Assembly: GCA_922989275.2 (NCBI GenBank)
Contig: OV277871.1
Coordinates: 25,120,693-25,184,692 of the forward strand
Direction: 5' to 3'
Source of the DNA: Gari tellinella
Lineage: Eukaryota > Mollusca > Bivalvia > Cardiida > Psammobiidae
Length of the DNA stretch: 64,000 bases
This document shows, piece after piece, positions 24,010 to 35,700 of the stretch. The notes under the pieces were generated by a model. It was not told where the DNA came from. It did not search any database and worked only from the letters and a program-made list of their open reading frames with translations. The position numbers and the translations under genes were made by a program. Every line of letters starts with the position of its first letter. Position 1 is the stretch's first letter.

Positions 24010-24323
24010 AAAACTGGCTAATGTTTTAGTGGAAAACTACTGTATCTTCAAGTTACGATAGTTTTCCACTTAACAAAAAATAGATCTTTTGAAGCAAAAT
24101 GTAATTGTAATACTATCGTATCTCAAAAATGTGCTATAAAAGCTTTTTAATAAAACACTAGTACAAACAGAGGTTGATCCTGTTATTCTGATTACATTTC
24201 AAGTTTATCCTGTGAAGGAACAGTCTGTAATGAGGAAAAAACACTATTAAAACAGTTTTTTGCTTCTCCTGTAAAATTTCAAAATATGGAGTTACGATAG
24301 TTTTCCGCTAAGCGATCGATATG
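24010..24323. repeat. Right subterminal motif cluster of element C
   Basis: One palindromic pair at 24030-24068, a single copy near 24112-24124, and the terminal copy at 24290-24306 leading into the inverted repeat end. Confidence 0.75.
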
Positions 24324-24380
24324 GTATACCACTAAATTCAGGAAACCCGAGTAGACTGAGTTCTATATTTAGAGCTACGT

Positions 24381-24470
24381 AATTATATATATATGTGGTT
24401 GCTGACGCCTGCAATCATTTATATTTCGTCTTCCATCCGCCTGAGTAGTGACGAGTGTTCAGCCAGGGAT
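24381..24470 (+). promoter_or_regulatory. Possible promoter and untranslated first exon
   Basis: A TATATATATATG run at about 24385 is followed some 80 bp later by a consensus splice donor GGGAT|GTAAGT at 24471. It could be an upstream start for the IAP gene 5 kb away. No coding frame; this is a guess from two signals only. Confidence 0.15.
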
Positions 24471-24474
24471 GTAA

Positions 24475-25982
24475 GTATTGACTTTTTAACGTTTATTTTG
24501 TTTGATCGTGCACTCACGAGTGCATTTTTAATGCTTTGGAAGGCAAAATAGAATATATTTTATCTAAATTTAAACCCAAAAGTTGCCTTCTAATATTTAT
24601 AGATCTACGTGAAATGAAATTGTATGTATTTGTCTGCTCTGATTGCATTTATTTTGAAATAAAATACTGTTGAAATTAAACAAACTAGCTTTGAATGTTG
24701 TAAACAAGGGGAATATCCTAATCTATAATTGTAAGAACTTTAATTGTAGCCCAACGCCATAATGCATTTTCTCTCTATACATGTATATTGAAATAAAATA
24801 ACTTAACTAGCTAGCTATACGATTAGGGCTAATAAAACAATGGTGTAACATTAGCGATTCTATTTTTCTATTTATTACTTCTACGATTTCATAAATATAT
24901 TATACTGTGTAATATTTTCATAAATATACTAGATTCTGTCTTTTAATCTCGAAATGACAGAAACAAATTAAGAAACGAAAGTGAACCCGAATATTGCGTA
25001 GATAAAATTTAATCCCATAAAATGGCTATAAGTGGAATGGGGAAAACCAGAAAATTCTATATTTAGAAACGGCGCTTTTTATAGCGGAATCGTACTACTT
25101 TTCGCGAAAACAACTTTTTCCGTTGCAGCATTTTTCATGAAAATTGTTGGGACATTTATAATTTAAAAATATTGAATATTCTTATCCATCATAAAATGTA
25201 TTACTGACCAGTATTTAAACATTTCCGACACAAATTAATATAATATTACAGTATATCGTTACATGGTCTCTTGGAACAGCCGTTGCGGTAGTACTTGTCG
25301 TGCTTCCGCTATTCCATTTCTACTTCAAAATGGCCACCATCAACTAGGTCTAGTCTGACATTTTGAAAGTATTTCGACGTAAATTGATATAAGTATTGCA
25401 CGAATAACTGTGGGAAAAGAATGATTTCAAGGTATTTCCCCTTAGCTTGTTTGGTTCTGATTATCATATGATTACCGAGAGGACCAGTGTTGTTCCCGAT
25501 AGGATGGACGAGCCGTCATTTTGAAATTGTTCTTTGTTGACAATGTTGTGCACAGTGCAGTGCACAGGGGCCCCTGTGGTGCAGTGGTCAGGGAAGGGGG
25601 ATGGGGCTGATTATTGGCCCCCCCAAAATGGCATAGAGAAGTTCTGTATTATCTATGCTTTAACATGTATATGAACCTGAAATTTGGTTTAAAAATACAT
25701 ATCCAGTTTGTGTTTTATCAAAATTCATCAGGTTTAGTAAAAATTACCATGAGTTATGCCCCTTTATGAACTTAAAATATATATGATGGGTGTTTGCAGT
25801 TCTGTTTACATGTCTTCAGTTTGGACAATTAATGTTGTTTTTGCAAAAATCTGCTATAACTTACAACAGTTTAGCTTTCAGTTTCAAGGCAGATGCCTGC
25901 TTAGAGTAGGGTGACCAAAAAAGGAAATCTCTTATACAAGCTTTCTGTTTTACCTGCATGCAGCTTTAAGCTGCAATATCAG
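24475..25982. other. Gene-free stretch, nothing recognised
   Basis: No ORF or repeat I can support. A short inverted GTGCACAGTGCAGTGCAC lies near 25545. Confidence 0.35.
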
Positions 25983-26140
25983 GACGTTTCGCTACCAGGA
26001 TTTTTGCTACCCTAGCATGTTCGCTACCTTGTGGCTTTCGCAGCTGGTCTTTTTACTACCTAGACTTTTCGCTACCCAGTTTTATTTTTCACCCCTCTTA
26101 TTTACTAATATGCAGTCCCTGTACTCCCATGATAGGGATA

Positions 26141-27770
26141 TTTATTTACTGATCTGGATCCGAACTTACGTAAAGAAATGGAAGAGGTTTTCTTGCCTAA
26201 TCTGGATTCATTCTTACGGACAGAAATAAAAACATAATTTCGACAAAATATTTGCACAGACACCACACGTCCGACTAAGAGATTTATATTTATTAATCTG
26301 GATCCAAACCAATGAAATCATCATATTTAAGGTTTTCCAAGACTGAAGATCGCCTTTTTCCGTATTATCTCGGCATTTTCCGTGTTTAACGGAATATACC
26401 GAACACACCCATATAAAACCTGGAGGATAATGTTAGAAATTATCCAAACGTAGTGCGAAATGTTGCAAATCTCGCCTTGTAAATTTGCATGGCCTTCCCC
26501 ACATGGGTTCGAATCCCGACCGAGCTCAATATATTTTTCTTTGAAATATATATCTTTTTTAAACAAAACCTTTTCGTAAATCAATGATTAGATGTTTATA
26601 AATGCGCCTGACATTAAATTGCAATTTTTTTTAATCATAAGCCAAATTTATTGTTCAGTCTTTATAAAGTATTCAAGGTCTCCAACACTTTTTCGAAGAC
26701 AAAATTAATTTTTTCCAGTTAGGTGCGGCCAAATGTCTTCATATTTTGGATTTAGATTGCGTAAGTATTGTATGAAAAAATAAGCAAGTGGTTTGCTTTG
26801 CCCAAGTTTTCATTTTTGTACAAACATACAACCTTTTAAGTAATATAATGTAAAATGGTATTGAAAATGCTGCTTATTTTGAAGAGGACGGTTCAGATTT
26901 TTTAATTTTTCACATCATATGATGCAAATATTGGGACAAAGTCAATAACTTTTATTTTGTGAAGTTCATGTCTTGTGGCATAGGCATGACATAAAAAATA
27001 TCAGTATTTTAGGTAAGAATAGGTAAAAATCACCTTTCAGGAATATTTGTCTTTTAATTTTCTCGCATATTTTCCTACCTGTAACTGGCTGTAAGGCTAT
27101 ATACACTATTTCAAATATTTTCGAGAAGAGATGGCGAAAAGCCTTCATATTTCACACAAGACACGGGAATTACATGTAGTATCCATTCAAAATATCATTT
27201 TCACATTACAATTACCCTACCTTCAGTGTTGGAATAAGTTAAAAGAGATTTTTTATTCATCTAGATCAAAACTAATAGACAGAAATCGTTTCAATTTTGG
27301 CGAAATATTTACAGTGTCAATGGGTTCACATCAGAAATTTTTATTCCTTGATCTGGATCCAAACCAATCAAATCACCATATAAGTGATTTAAGTTAATAA
27401 TCTGGATCCAACATTCAAACAGAAATAAATTCAAATAATTGCATTTTTGACGAAACATTTGCGCAGACGCCATACGTCCCTATCAGAGACTTGTATTTAC
27501 TAATCTTCATCCAAACCAATGCTAGCTCAATATAAGAGGTTTTTATTTACGGAACAAGGGGGTTATTTATTAATCTGGATCCCAACTAACGGACATAAAT
27601 AGAATAGATTTTTATATACCGGTACTAATCTGGATCCAAACTAACCATGACAGATATAATTATAATTTTGATGAAATATTTGTGCAGACGCCACGCATCA
27701 ACATGGGAGATTTATAATTATTAATTTGGTTCCAAACCAATGGTATCTCCATAAAAGATAATTTTATTCA
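26141..27770. repeat. Degenerate interspersed array containing AATCTGGATCCAAAC
   Basis: Nine copies of AATCTGGATCCAAACCAATG or variants occur at about 26150, 26198, 26294, 27349, 27399, 27501, 27572, 27627 and 27723. They alternate with a GACGAAATATTTGCGCAGAC block, giving a compound unit of about 145 bp. A unique-looking block of 0.9 kb splits the array. Confidence 0.7.
26455..26525 (+). repeat. tRNA-like SINE head fragment
   Basis: GGGTTCGAATCCCGACC is a perfect B-box/T-arm. The upstream half does not fold convincingly and lacks a clear A box. Confidence 0.35.
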
Positions 27771-28096
27771 TGTAATGTTCTCAATGTGGAAAATAATTTA
27801 CTGTTTTGATTTGTGCGAAAGCTGATCTATATCACACAAAGAAACGTCTTTCATAAAATCAAAATCTCATAAGGGCCTTTCAAAATTGACAACTGCTAAT
27901 TTCATTTTCAACTGCAATTTTCAGATCAATAAACTTGGTAATTTTATCATTTCAAATGCTTGTATATTATGCTGAATTCAAAGTACTTTAAGGGTAGATA
28001 GTCGTTAGATAAACAATGATAAGTCATTAACAAAAAATTATATTTTAGTTTGGTAATAAAAAAATTGGGGTACTAGCGAAAATGTATGGGTAGTGA

Positions 28097-28176
28097 AAAC
28101 ACCCAGGGTATCGAACTGACAGACGCGAAGGCAACAGCGTAGTGAAATGTCCAGTAACCTAAGCTACCACCTGACA
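28097..28176 (-). repeat. tRNA-derived SINE head
   Basis: The minus strand reads GGTGGTAGCTTAGGTTACTG (A-box side) and then CAGTTCGATACCC (B box). It abuts the right end of element D. Confidence 0.5.
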
Positions 28177-28578
28177 TTTTATATCATATGTGATGGTTGT
28201 TTTCATGTTTGAGATGACATTTTAAAATAATTCACATTTATCTGCTTGCTTGTCTGTACATTGCTATAGATTAATAATAGATGAATTTCCAATCAGTCGG
28301 GTTTTATCTTGTTTTCAACTTTTTTTTCAGTGATTGATTATAGCAGACTGAAAGTAAAGCAGAAGCTCAATTAAGCAACCATCTGTTAGGATGTAGAATA
28401 TATACACTGTAATATATGATTTATCATATTATGGTGCATTGACGTCTGCATGTTCACGACTGTATCAACTGGAACCATTTTCTTCAGTGGCTGTGAAGGA
28501 ACAAATTAAGGTTTGAAAGACATATCTCTATTGAGTAATTTATTAAACCATACATTAAGTTGATTTGTATGATTTCAG

Positions 28579-28630
28579 ATTACCCAGATATTCGAGACAT
28601 AACACAGATTTTAAGGAAACATAAACCAAG
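28579..28630 (+). other. Possible untranslated exon upstream of the IAP gene
   Basis: TTTCAG acceptor and AAG|GTTAGT donor bound 52 bases. The only open frame in it meets a stop in the next candidate exon (29678), so if it is spliced there it is 5' UTR. It is supported only by splice-site consensus. Confidence 0.25.
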
Positions 28631-28922
28631 GTTAGTTGCAGTTCATATGACAAGTGGTGTTGATCTATTCTGCTCTGTTCTGTTTATCTGGTCATCATTC
28701 AGAACTAAACGTCTTCTGTCAATTTGTACCTTCTCATTGACAATCTATGTTGATTTTGCATTTATAAAACAGCTTTTACATAGGACTGCTAAAAGCAGTG
28801 TTCCAGATAAAAGAGAGTAAATGGGATAAATCAAGCATATTCTCACTCATATCGGCGCCAACCCTGTAGGGTTTAAATCAGAAATGGATGGAATCAGAAA
28901 TGAACCTCCTTAAGATAGGACA

Positions 28923-29122
28923 CAGAGCTCCAGATAAGGGGAGTATTTCAAAAACTAAAATCTTTATTTTTGCTTTAAACCCTATAGTATTACTTGTCAT
29001 TAGAATTGTCTCTTCCAGACGATTCTAATGAGTAGTAACAATAAACATCATAGGGTTTGGTGCTAAAAAAAGTGAGAAAATGGTGGATTTGTTCAGTTTA
29101 CTCCCTCTTATCTGGAGCCTAG
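28923..29122. mobile_element. MITE-3 copy
   Basis: CAGAGCTCCAGATAAGG start, central palindrome CATTAGAATTGTC / GACGATTCTAATG, and CTTATCTGGAGCC end. No convincing target duplication. Confidence 0.75.
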
Positions 29123-29209
29123 CTTGTTTCAGTCTTCCTTTCATTCTGCTTTTAGGTACTACCTCATTATCATTATAATACTCTATGTATATGAATCTAT
29201 CTTTATGAT

Positions 29210-29340
29210 CACTTAAAGCAGGTTGGAAATAAAGCAGAATGGGTCTTAAGGCATATTCTTCTTTAATTTCAACCTGCTTTAAGATATCATCTGCTAGGAT
29301 AAACAACATATTTCTCATGATACATATTCATGACTGTATA
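29210..29340. mobile_element. MITE-1b core and right flank, worn
   Basis: Hairpin AAGCAGGTTGGAAATAAAGC and complement, followed by the typical ATCTGCTAGGATA and CATGACTGTATAAA blocks. Confidence 0.6.
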
Positions 29341-29679
29341 AAAGGGAACTACAAATGTATTTTCTTCACTTGAGGAATAAATTGTAGGTGTAAAAAGGCA
29401 TATTTAGAGGGGGAATGAGTTAGTGAAACTTGTGTAACGTTTTACTTGACTTGATCCTGAGTTTATTTTTCAACTGCTGCGGGTGTCCCAGGAACTGGGG
29501 TAGGCAGCAGATGGCTAGAGTGTCTAACACTCAGTCTCCACGCTTCTCTCTTCTGTGGATCTATGCCTGCAAGGCTACAGATGTTCACCTTGAAGCAATC
29601 TGACCAAGACTTTTGTAAAAATTAATTAATGACTATTAAAAACTTATGCATTATACTTATGACTGTTATAATTACAGAT

Positions 29680-29778
29680 ATGGAGGGAAAGGTTACACAC
29701 GCTGTACTGGTGCCATGTGTGCGGAGGGGTGATATTGTACCTGATGCTGCTGTCACTCAAAAGTCACAGAACTTGACG
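29680..29778 (+). CDS. IAP coding exon 1 (putative start)
   Basis: The acceptor TTACAG ends at 29677; the ATG at 29680 opens 33 codons to a GACG|GTAAAT donor, phase 0, matching exon 2. No recognised motif. The true start could instead lie inside exon 2. Confidence 0.45.
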
Positions 29779-32700
29779 GTAAATATTTAAGCCTTAGCAG
29801 GGCTCCAGATGAGGGGAATATTTCATAAACTAAAATCTTTAGTTTTGCTTTTAACCCTATGGTGTCACTACTCATTAGAATCATCTGGAAGAGACAATTC
29901 TAATGAGTAGTAACACCATAGGATTTTGTGCTAAAATGAGTGAGAGTTGTTGGATTTGTGCAGTGTACTCCCCTATTATCTGGAGTCCTGCTTAGGGATG
30001 ATTTGTTCTTATATGCCATCCATTGTTTGTTGTCGACAGTGTCTGTGAGTTTACTCACAAAAACACAATCTTTCTTAATCCTTTTCTTCATAGTTTGTAT
30101 TTTAGTGTGGGGTACATGTGATTACTGTAAACATTTTAGATAGAATTCATGAGATTTCTGCTTTATTGTCTGTCTGCTTTAACTTGAGCATTCTTTGGTG
30201 TTAACCATTTGCCCTATAGAAACACCTTACAGCACGTATACCTACCAAACCACATAAATGGAAAAATTATATTCAATTTTAGTGTTGAATGCATGAGGAA
30301 ACTTAAAGCCAAGTGAAAGCACAATGAAAGTAAAGCCAAATGCTTAATGGAAGTTTCTGCTTTACTTTTATATTACTTTAAGCGATATCCTACCACAAAC
30401 ACATGGTTTGACTCTGGTGACATGTAGACTAAGGGCCACCATAGCCCTTTTGTATACTGCTGTTGTTAGCCTTCTCATTTAATAACCTTATTGCAGAGCT
30501 CTGAATTAGGTATAAACAGTAGAACCTCTCTATTACGACTACTAATTTTTGTTAATTATTAGGTGTTTACGACAGGTGGCTGCTTAAAACAATGCGACAG
30601 TAAAACAGAAAGCTTCTTTAGGAGATTTCTGTTTTACTGTTACCTTGTTTTAAGCTGTCACCTGTCTTTTAAACAATCAATTAATCCTCGTTTTAATGGT
30701 CATAATAGAGAGGTTTTACTGTATTTCATAAGTTCAAAACATTATGTCTCCTTCAAAACCTAGTTTGAGACTTCCATAAGAGTTAACTGTTTGAGACCAA
30801 TGTAAAGACTATTCAGAGCATAGAGGCTGTTAAGAGTTGTACAGAAAAATGTTTGAACTCTTATCTAGTACGTATGCTTAAAGGCCTAATTCTTTTGAAA
30901 AGAAATGACAGTATTCCTCAATAGCGTATAAATTTGTTTACATTTCAGAAATGGATAAACCAACAACATAGATTTCTTAACATTTTAATGAAGATTTACG
31001 TCACCTATAGTTTGGGTCAAGTTTTGCAATTGCGCCAAAGTTGGCTTTCAATAGAGATTTTGAAGAGAATTGTGCTTTTATATATATGGAGTGCATTAAC
31101 TCATGTCTTTGTAAAGCTGGCAAGCTGGCAAATTGTGTACAGTGCCAAGCCAAAATCTGAGATAAAATCAAGGCCAACAAATAAAGCAGTTGTACTGTGG
31201 TCAGATATTAACAGGGAAGAAGTCCTGAAAAGATTGAGGCCTAGTTCTGATCTAAAACCTGTGACTGTTAAAAGCAGATGGTGTGAACTTAGAGAAAAAA
31301 TAATTAATGAACATCAGCAGTGTTTTGTTCTTGAAGTGCTTGTTCCAATTTTATCATACCAATCTCCCCTGGATTTGTATCCAAGTTTTCGCACCTGTCT
31401 TGTAGAGATGCACTTTTGTTTTAAACCATTTCCACTGTACAGTTTTAATACACCATACAATAAATGTGAATCAAAACAATTAGTAATAGATAGGGATGAA
31501 GACATAACTAAAGAGAAATTGAAGAATCTCGAACCTTCTGATTCTAGTGAAACAAAATCCAACTTATGTTTTGTAAAAACCTCAAAAGGCCATGACACTT
31601 TAGGTCAGTGGCAAACAGACATTACAGTAAAACCATGTGATATAAGGTCAAGATTAAATGACGTTGTAGATATTAAAGATGCCATAAGTCATGCAGTAGC
31701 CAATACAACTGTATCTCAGAATGTGGAAAATAGTGAATCAGAAAGAACAACATTAAAACATTCTCTGGAAAAAGCTAAAAAGAAAGGTTCCAGAGATGGT
31801 AGAGTTGTACAATCTGAAGATGATAATTTAGATGTGATCAGCCAGCTCACCAATTGTCCAGTAACTGAACATGTGAAGCCACAGACCAACCTCACTGCAT
31901 TTATGCTGCCAAAGGAACCAACTGTGGTCTATAGGAATGGCTATGATCCAAGGCTTGAATCTGACGGTCATGTTGGAACATCTAGAACTATAGTACCTGA
32001 GCAAACATCAGAGATAGTAGAACCACAGCAAACAACGGAAACAAGTAGAATACCTACAGGAGCAAGCACCACAGTCTCATCTGATCTCACAACCATTGAT
32101 TCAGTGTTAAAAGAAATGGCGAACGGTACAGAAATTGGGCCAAAGATCTCCATGAAGTTTGAACTGTTGCGACTGTGTACGTTGAGAAATTTTCCCAAGA
32201 ACAACAAGCCGTACATCATCAGACTGGCCAAAGCCGGTTTCTACTACGCAGCTGATGATGACGAGGTAATTTGTTTCTCCTGTGGAATACGTAAACGAAA
32301 CTGGACAGCAAATTGTGATCCGATGGCCACGCATAAACGTTTGTCTCCACACTGTTCATTTCTCATTCGAAATGCTGAGGTGAACTTTCCTGTTCCAAGT
32401 GCAGTGGAAGGTGAAGGCCGAGACAAATTTGCCAATCTCCGGGAACTGCTGAATGATCCTGGTCCGGATATTGGAAACGACGTTCCTGCTTCTACAATGA
32501 CTAATGCAGGTTAGTAATGACTTTCTTTCTTATACACAGTTCTCGAAATAAGATGGGGTAAACTGAACAAATCCAACATTTTCTCACTCATTTTAACACC
32601 AAATCCTATGGTGCAACTTATCTGGAGCTCTGATACAAGAACTAATACAGGTTGCAGGGCTTCCATTAGTTGTTTTTGAAAAATCTTAAGAATTCCAAAT

Positions 32701-35700
32701 TTTTTATTTTTCAAGCAGGATTACTTAAAGCATGTTGAAAGTAAAGCAGAATGCACCTTAAGGTGCATTCTGCTTTACTTGCAGCCTGCTTTAGGCTACC
32801 ATCTGCTAGGATAAAAATCCTAAAAATTTAGGAAAACTAGCCCTGATGTTGGACAAATGATGAGTGTTTTATGGTGAAATTTTCATATGGACTAATCCAC
32901 TGTTGAAAAATGTCCAGTATATATGCTGATTTTCAGGTCTGTTTGTAGAGATTGTTTCAGAAATATAAAACGACAACAAAAAATGCAGCATTTGAACAGA
33001 GGATTCCTTAAGTGGCCCTCGGATCAGGTTGTTTTCAAATATACATATATACTGGTTTACAAACTTTACAGGCATGAAAGGGGTATTGATAAGGTCGTGG
33101 GTGACAGTGTAGACAATAGATTATTACAGTTCCAGCTTTATCAATTGTCTGTTCAGCAACTCTCGGCTTATAGATTGTTAAATATATTTACTAGAGAATG
33201 ATAATCGACTGACAGGGATGCTCCACTATTGTATACAGCAAAACCTCTCTTATTACGTCCACTAAAAAGAAGGCTGATTGACTGTACTAATTAACACAAT
33301 TTAGTGGTCGTAATGGAGAGGTTTTACTGTTTTTATAACAAAATTCCTTTTTCCTCAGAAATGTAGTGTTTGAAATGTTATGAGTTCCAAGTATACGGGA
33401 GTGAACTGTTACATGTTCAACATTTTTTCCCTTTATGTTGTCACTGCTCACTAGAATAATCTTGAACAGACACTTCTAATGAGTAGTGACAAAATAAGGT
33501 TTGGTAGAAACAGGTGGGTTTTATGTTATTTGCGTATTTGCATCTATAACATTAACAGTAGTTAGTTGTTTTTCTTTACAGCAGCAAGTGATAATCTAAC
33601 CGTGTATGACACTGACCCGAAGCATCCTCACTATGCTGTGAAGCAGGTTCGTCTCAACAGCTATGTGGGGTGGCCTGCAGATTCACCACAGACCCCAGAA
33701 GTCCTGGCAGATGCTGGGTTTTATTTCGCTGGTAAGCATCATGTCATTGATATCTAAACTGTTAAGTCTTGTTACATAGGGTGTGTTCGATTATCAGTCC
33801 GGAATTGACGGAATCGAAATCGAATGGTCCAGAATTCAATTCCAGAACTGTTCTATCAATTCTGCCCGAGGAGGTGGTTTGAACAGATTTGTGACGTATC
33901 ATCATGGTTCCCGGCACAATTTACGAACGCTTCGACAGCAAAGTTGTAATAAGTAGGGAACCAGACTACCATATTTGCAAGGGTTCAATTCCGTTTTTAT
34001 TTGATTTACAAATTCCATGGAATCGTTCCAACAAGTTCTGGAACTGATAATCGAACACGCCCATAGTCTCTTAGTCATAAAGTCAAAGATTTGTCTTTTA
34101 ACACATTTAATTTATTCCTCCACCGAAGAAAATAGTTCCACTTTAAATAATCATGGGTGTGTATTATAAGAAATATTTTCTATGTTCTGGTAGCTGAAAG
34201 CAGGCTTAAAGTGAAGCAGAATGTGCCTTATGGCACATTCTGCTTTACTTTCAACCTGCTTTAAGTGTTCACCTATCTTCAATACTAGAAACAGGCTATG
34301 GAGTAAAGGGTTAAAGCAGTTTGAAAGTCATGTTGCATAGTGACAAGACAAGTGACTGCTTATCCCCGCCCGCCTCCCTGCAAAAGTGCCTTGAATACAT
34401 GTATTTAGTGGAATAAAGGTTAAGATGATTTTATTGTTTTGTTGTAGGTATGGGGGACTGTGTCAGGTGCTTCCATTGTGGAACAGGTATGTTTTGGTTT
34501 TCTGTTACAGTGGTAAATATGCTATTCCTACCCATTTACCCATTAATCTATGCGTAAGAAACCCATAGTGAATGATTAACGAACGGGTAACGCATAACGA
34601 ATTTATCGCATTAATAAACGATTATACCTATGCAGTCTCGGCTAAGGGGTCCGTTGGCTAAGTGATGACCCTTTCATCCGGGCTCTTTTAAAGGCATAAA
34701 GAAACGCGTAAAGCAACGGCTAGGAATCGCGAAAAGGTTAATAAACACATAAGAAATGCTTAAGAAACGCGTAAAGTGAGTAGGAATAGCGTATTTACCA
34801 CTGTACATATTGGGCACTGTTACTATTAGGCAGCAATCTGTGAAATTAACATATTCCATTTTGACAACCATTCTTGCAAGGTTAGCTGTCAGATGGACAA
34901 TTAACCACTATAACAAACTTAACACATTACCTCATTATGGCTATAGTGGTGATTTTTGAGGCAATATTGCATACAAACCCGTGAAATTTGTTGAAACAAG
35001 TTGAGTTTTAAATCCAATTTGTTTATACTCGATTACGACGAATAACAACAGAGATTCATGGTAAAAGCTCTTTAGCATACCCTATACAATTACATACACA
35101 ACAATGATAACATAGCTATTTGGGGTGAGAACTATGAGCGCTTTTAATCAAAGAGAAACAACACCTCAATAGATGTTAAATAAGCTTAATTTTTTGTCTG
35201 CTAAATGTCACGTGATCTGATGACGTCACACACACTATATATGAATTATTGCCGCCTGTGTAAATCACGAGGCTTTATGAAAATACGCGGGACCCAGTCC
35301 AAAGATTTTTTTATGTAAACAAATCTCTTATTTTGCTATCCATCTTGATACGAAATCGACTTATTTAGGTATGATTCTTAATGAAATGGATGAATATGTC
35401 AGGCATGTTACAGCCAATTTCACTTAGTTTGAATACATAGAAAATGAAAATATATAAGAAATTGCACATTGCTTTAACCAGGGCTCCAGATAAGAGGGAG
35501 TAAACTGAACAAATTCAATGTTTCTCACTCATTTCAGAACCAATCCTTTGGTGTTACTTCTCGTTAGAATCGTCTCTTAGAGATGATTCTAATGAGTAGT
35601 GACACCATGGGTTTTAATGCAGAAAAAAATAATTTAGTTTTTGAATAACTCCCTTTATTAGGGGTCCTATTTGGATGTTTATTGTTTATTGTACTGTGTA

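Larger units (their letters stand above)
17913..24323. mobile_element. Element C: 6.4-kb region bounded by long inverted repeats with motif GGAAAACTATCGTAACT
   Basis: The left end is CATATCGATTGCTTAGCGG followed by AAAACTATCGTAACTC. The right end is its reverse complement with one or two changes, ending at 24323. Inside each end the motif recurs many times, often as a palindrome. The middle holds SINEs, MITEs and a tandem repeat, so much of the length may be nested insertions. No transposase ORF is visible. The target duplication is ambiguous: ATCGAT occurs at both borders but is itself palindromic. That the two ends belong to one insertion is an inference. Confidence 0.6.
25983..28113. mobile_element. 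Element D: TTTTCGCTACC motifs at both ends
   Basis: The left 110 bp holds about six copies of TTTTCGCTACC or variants (25985, 26002, 26019, 26036, 26050, 26066). The right end holds inverted forms (GGTACTAGCGAAAA at 28068, GGGTAGTGAAAA at 28088). Between them is a 145-bp repeat array. Target duplication and superfamily are unknown. Confidence 0.5.

Noticed and set aside
24381..24470. Confident IAP promoter
   Set aside because: Only a TATA-like run and a donor are present 5 kb upstream of the first coding exon; listed at low confidence only.
28560..28820. 86-codon ORF as the IAP N-terminus
   Set aside because: Its only open frame does not join the next exon without a stop. Kept only as a possible untranslated exon at 28579-28630.
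30934..30948. ATG at 30934 as the IAP start
   Set aside because: It lies in the CATTTCAG acceptor just before 30949. An upstream exon joins there in phase, so this ATG is probably intronic.
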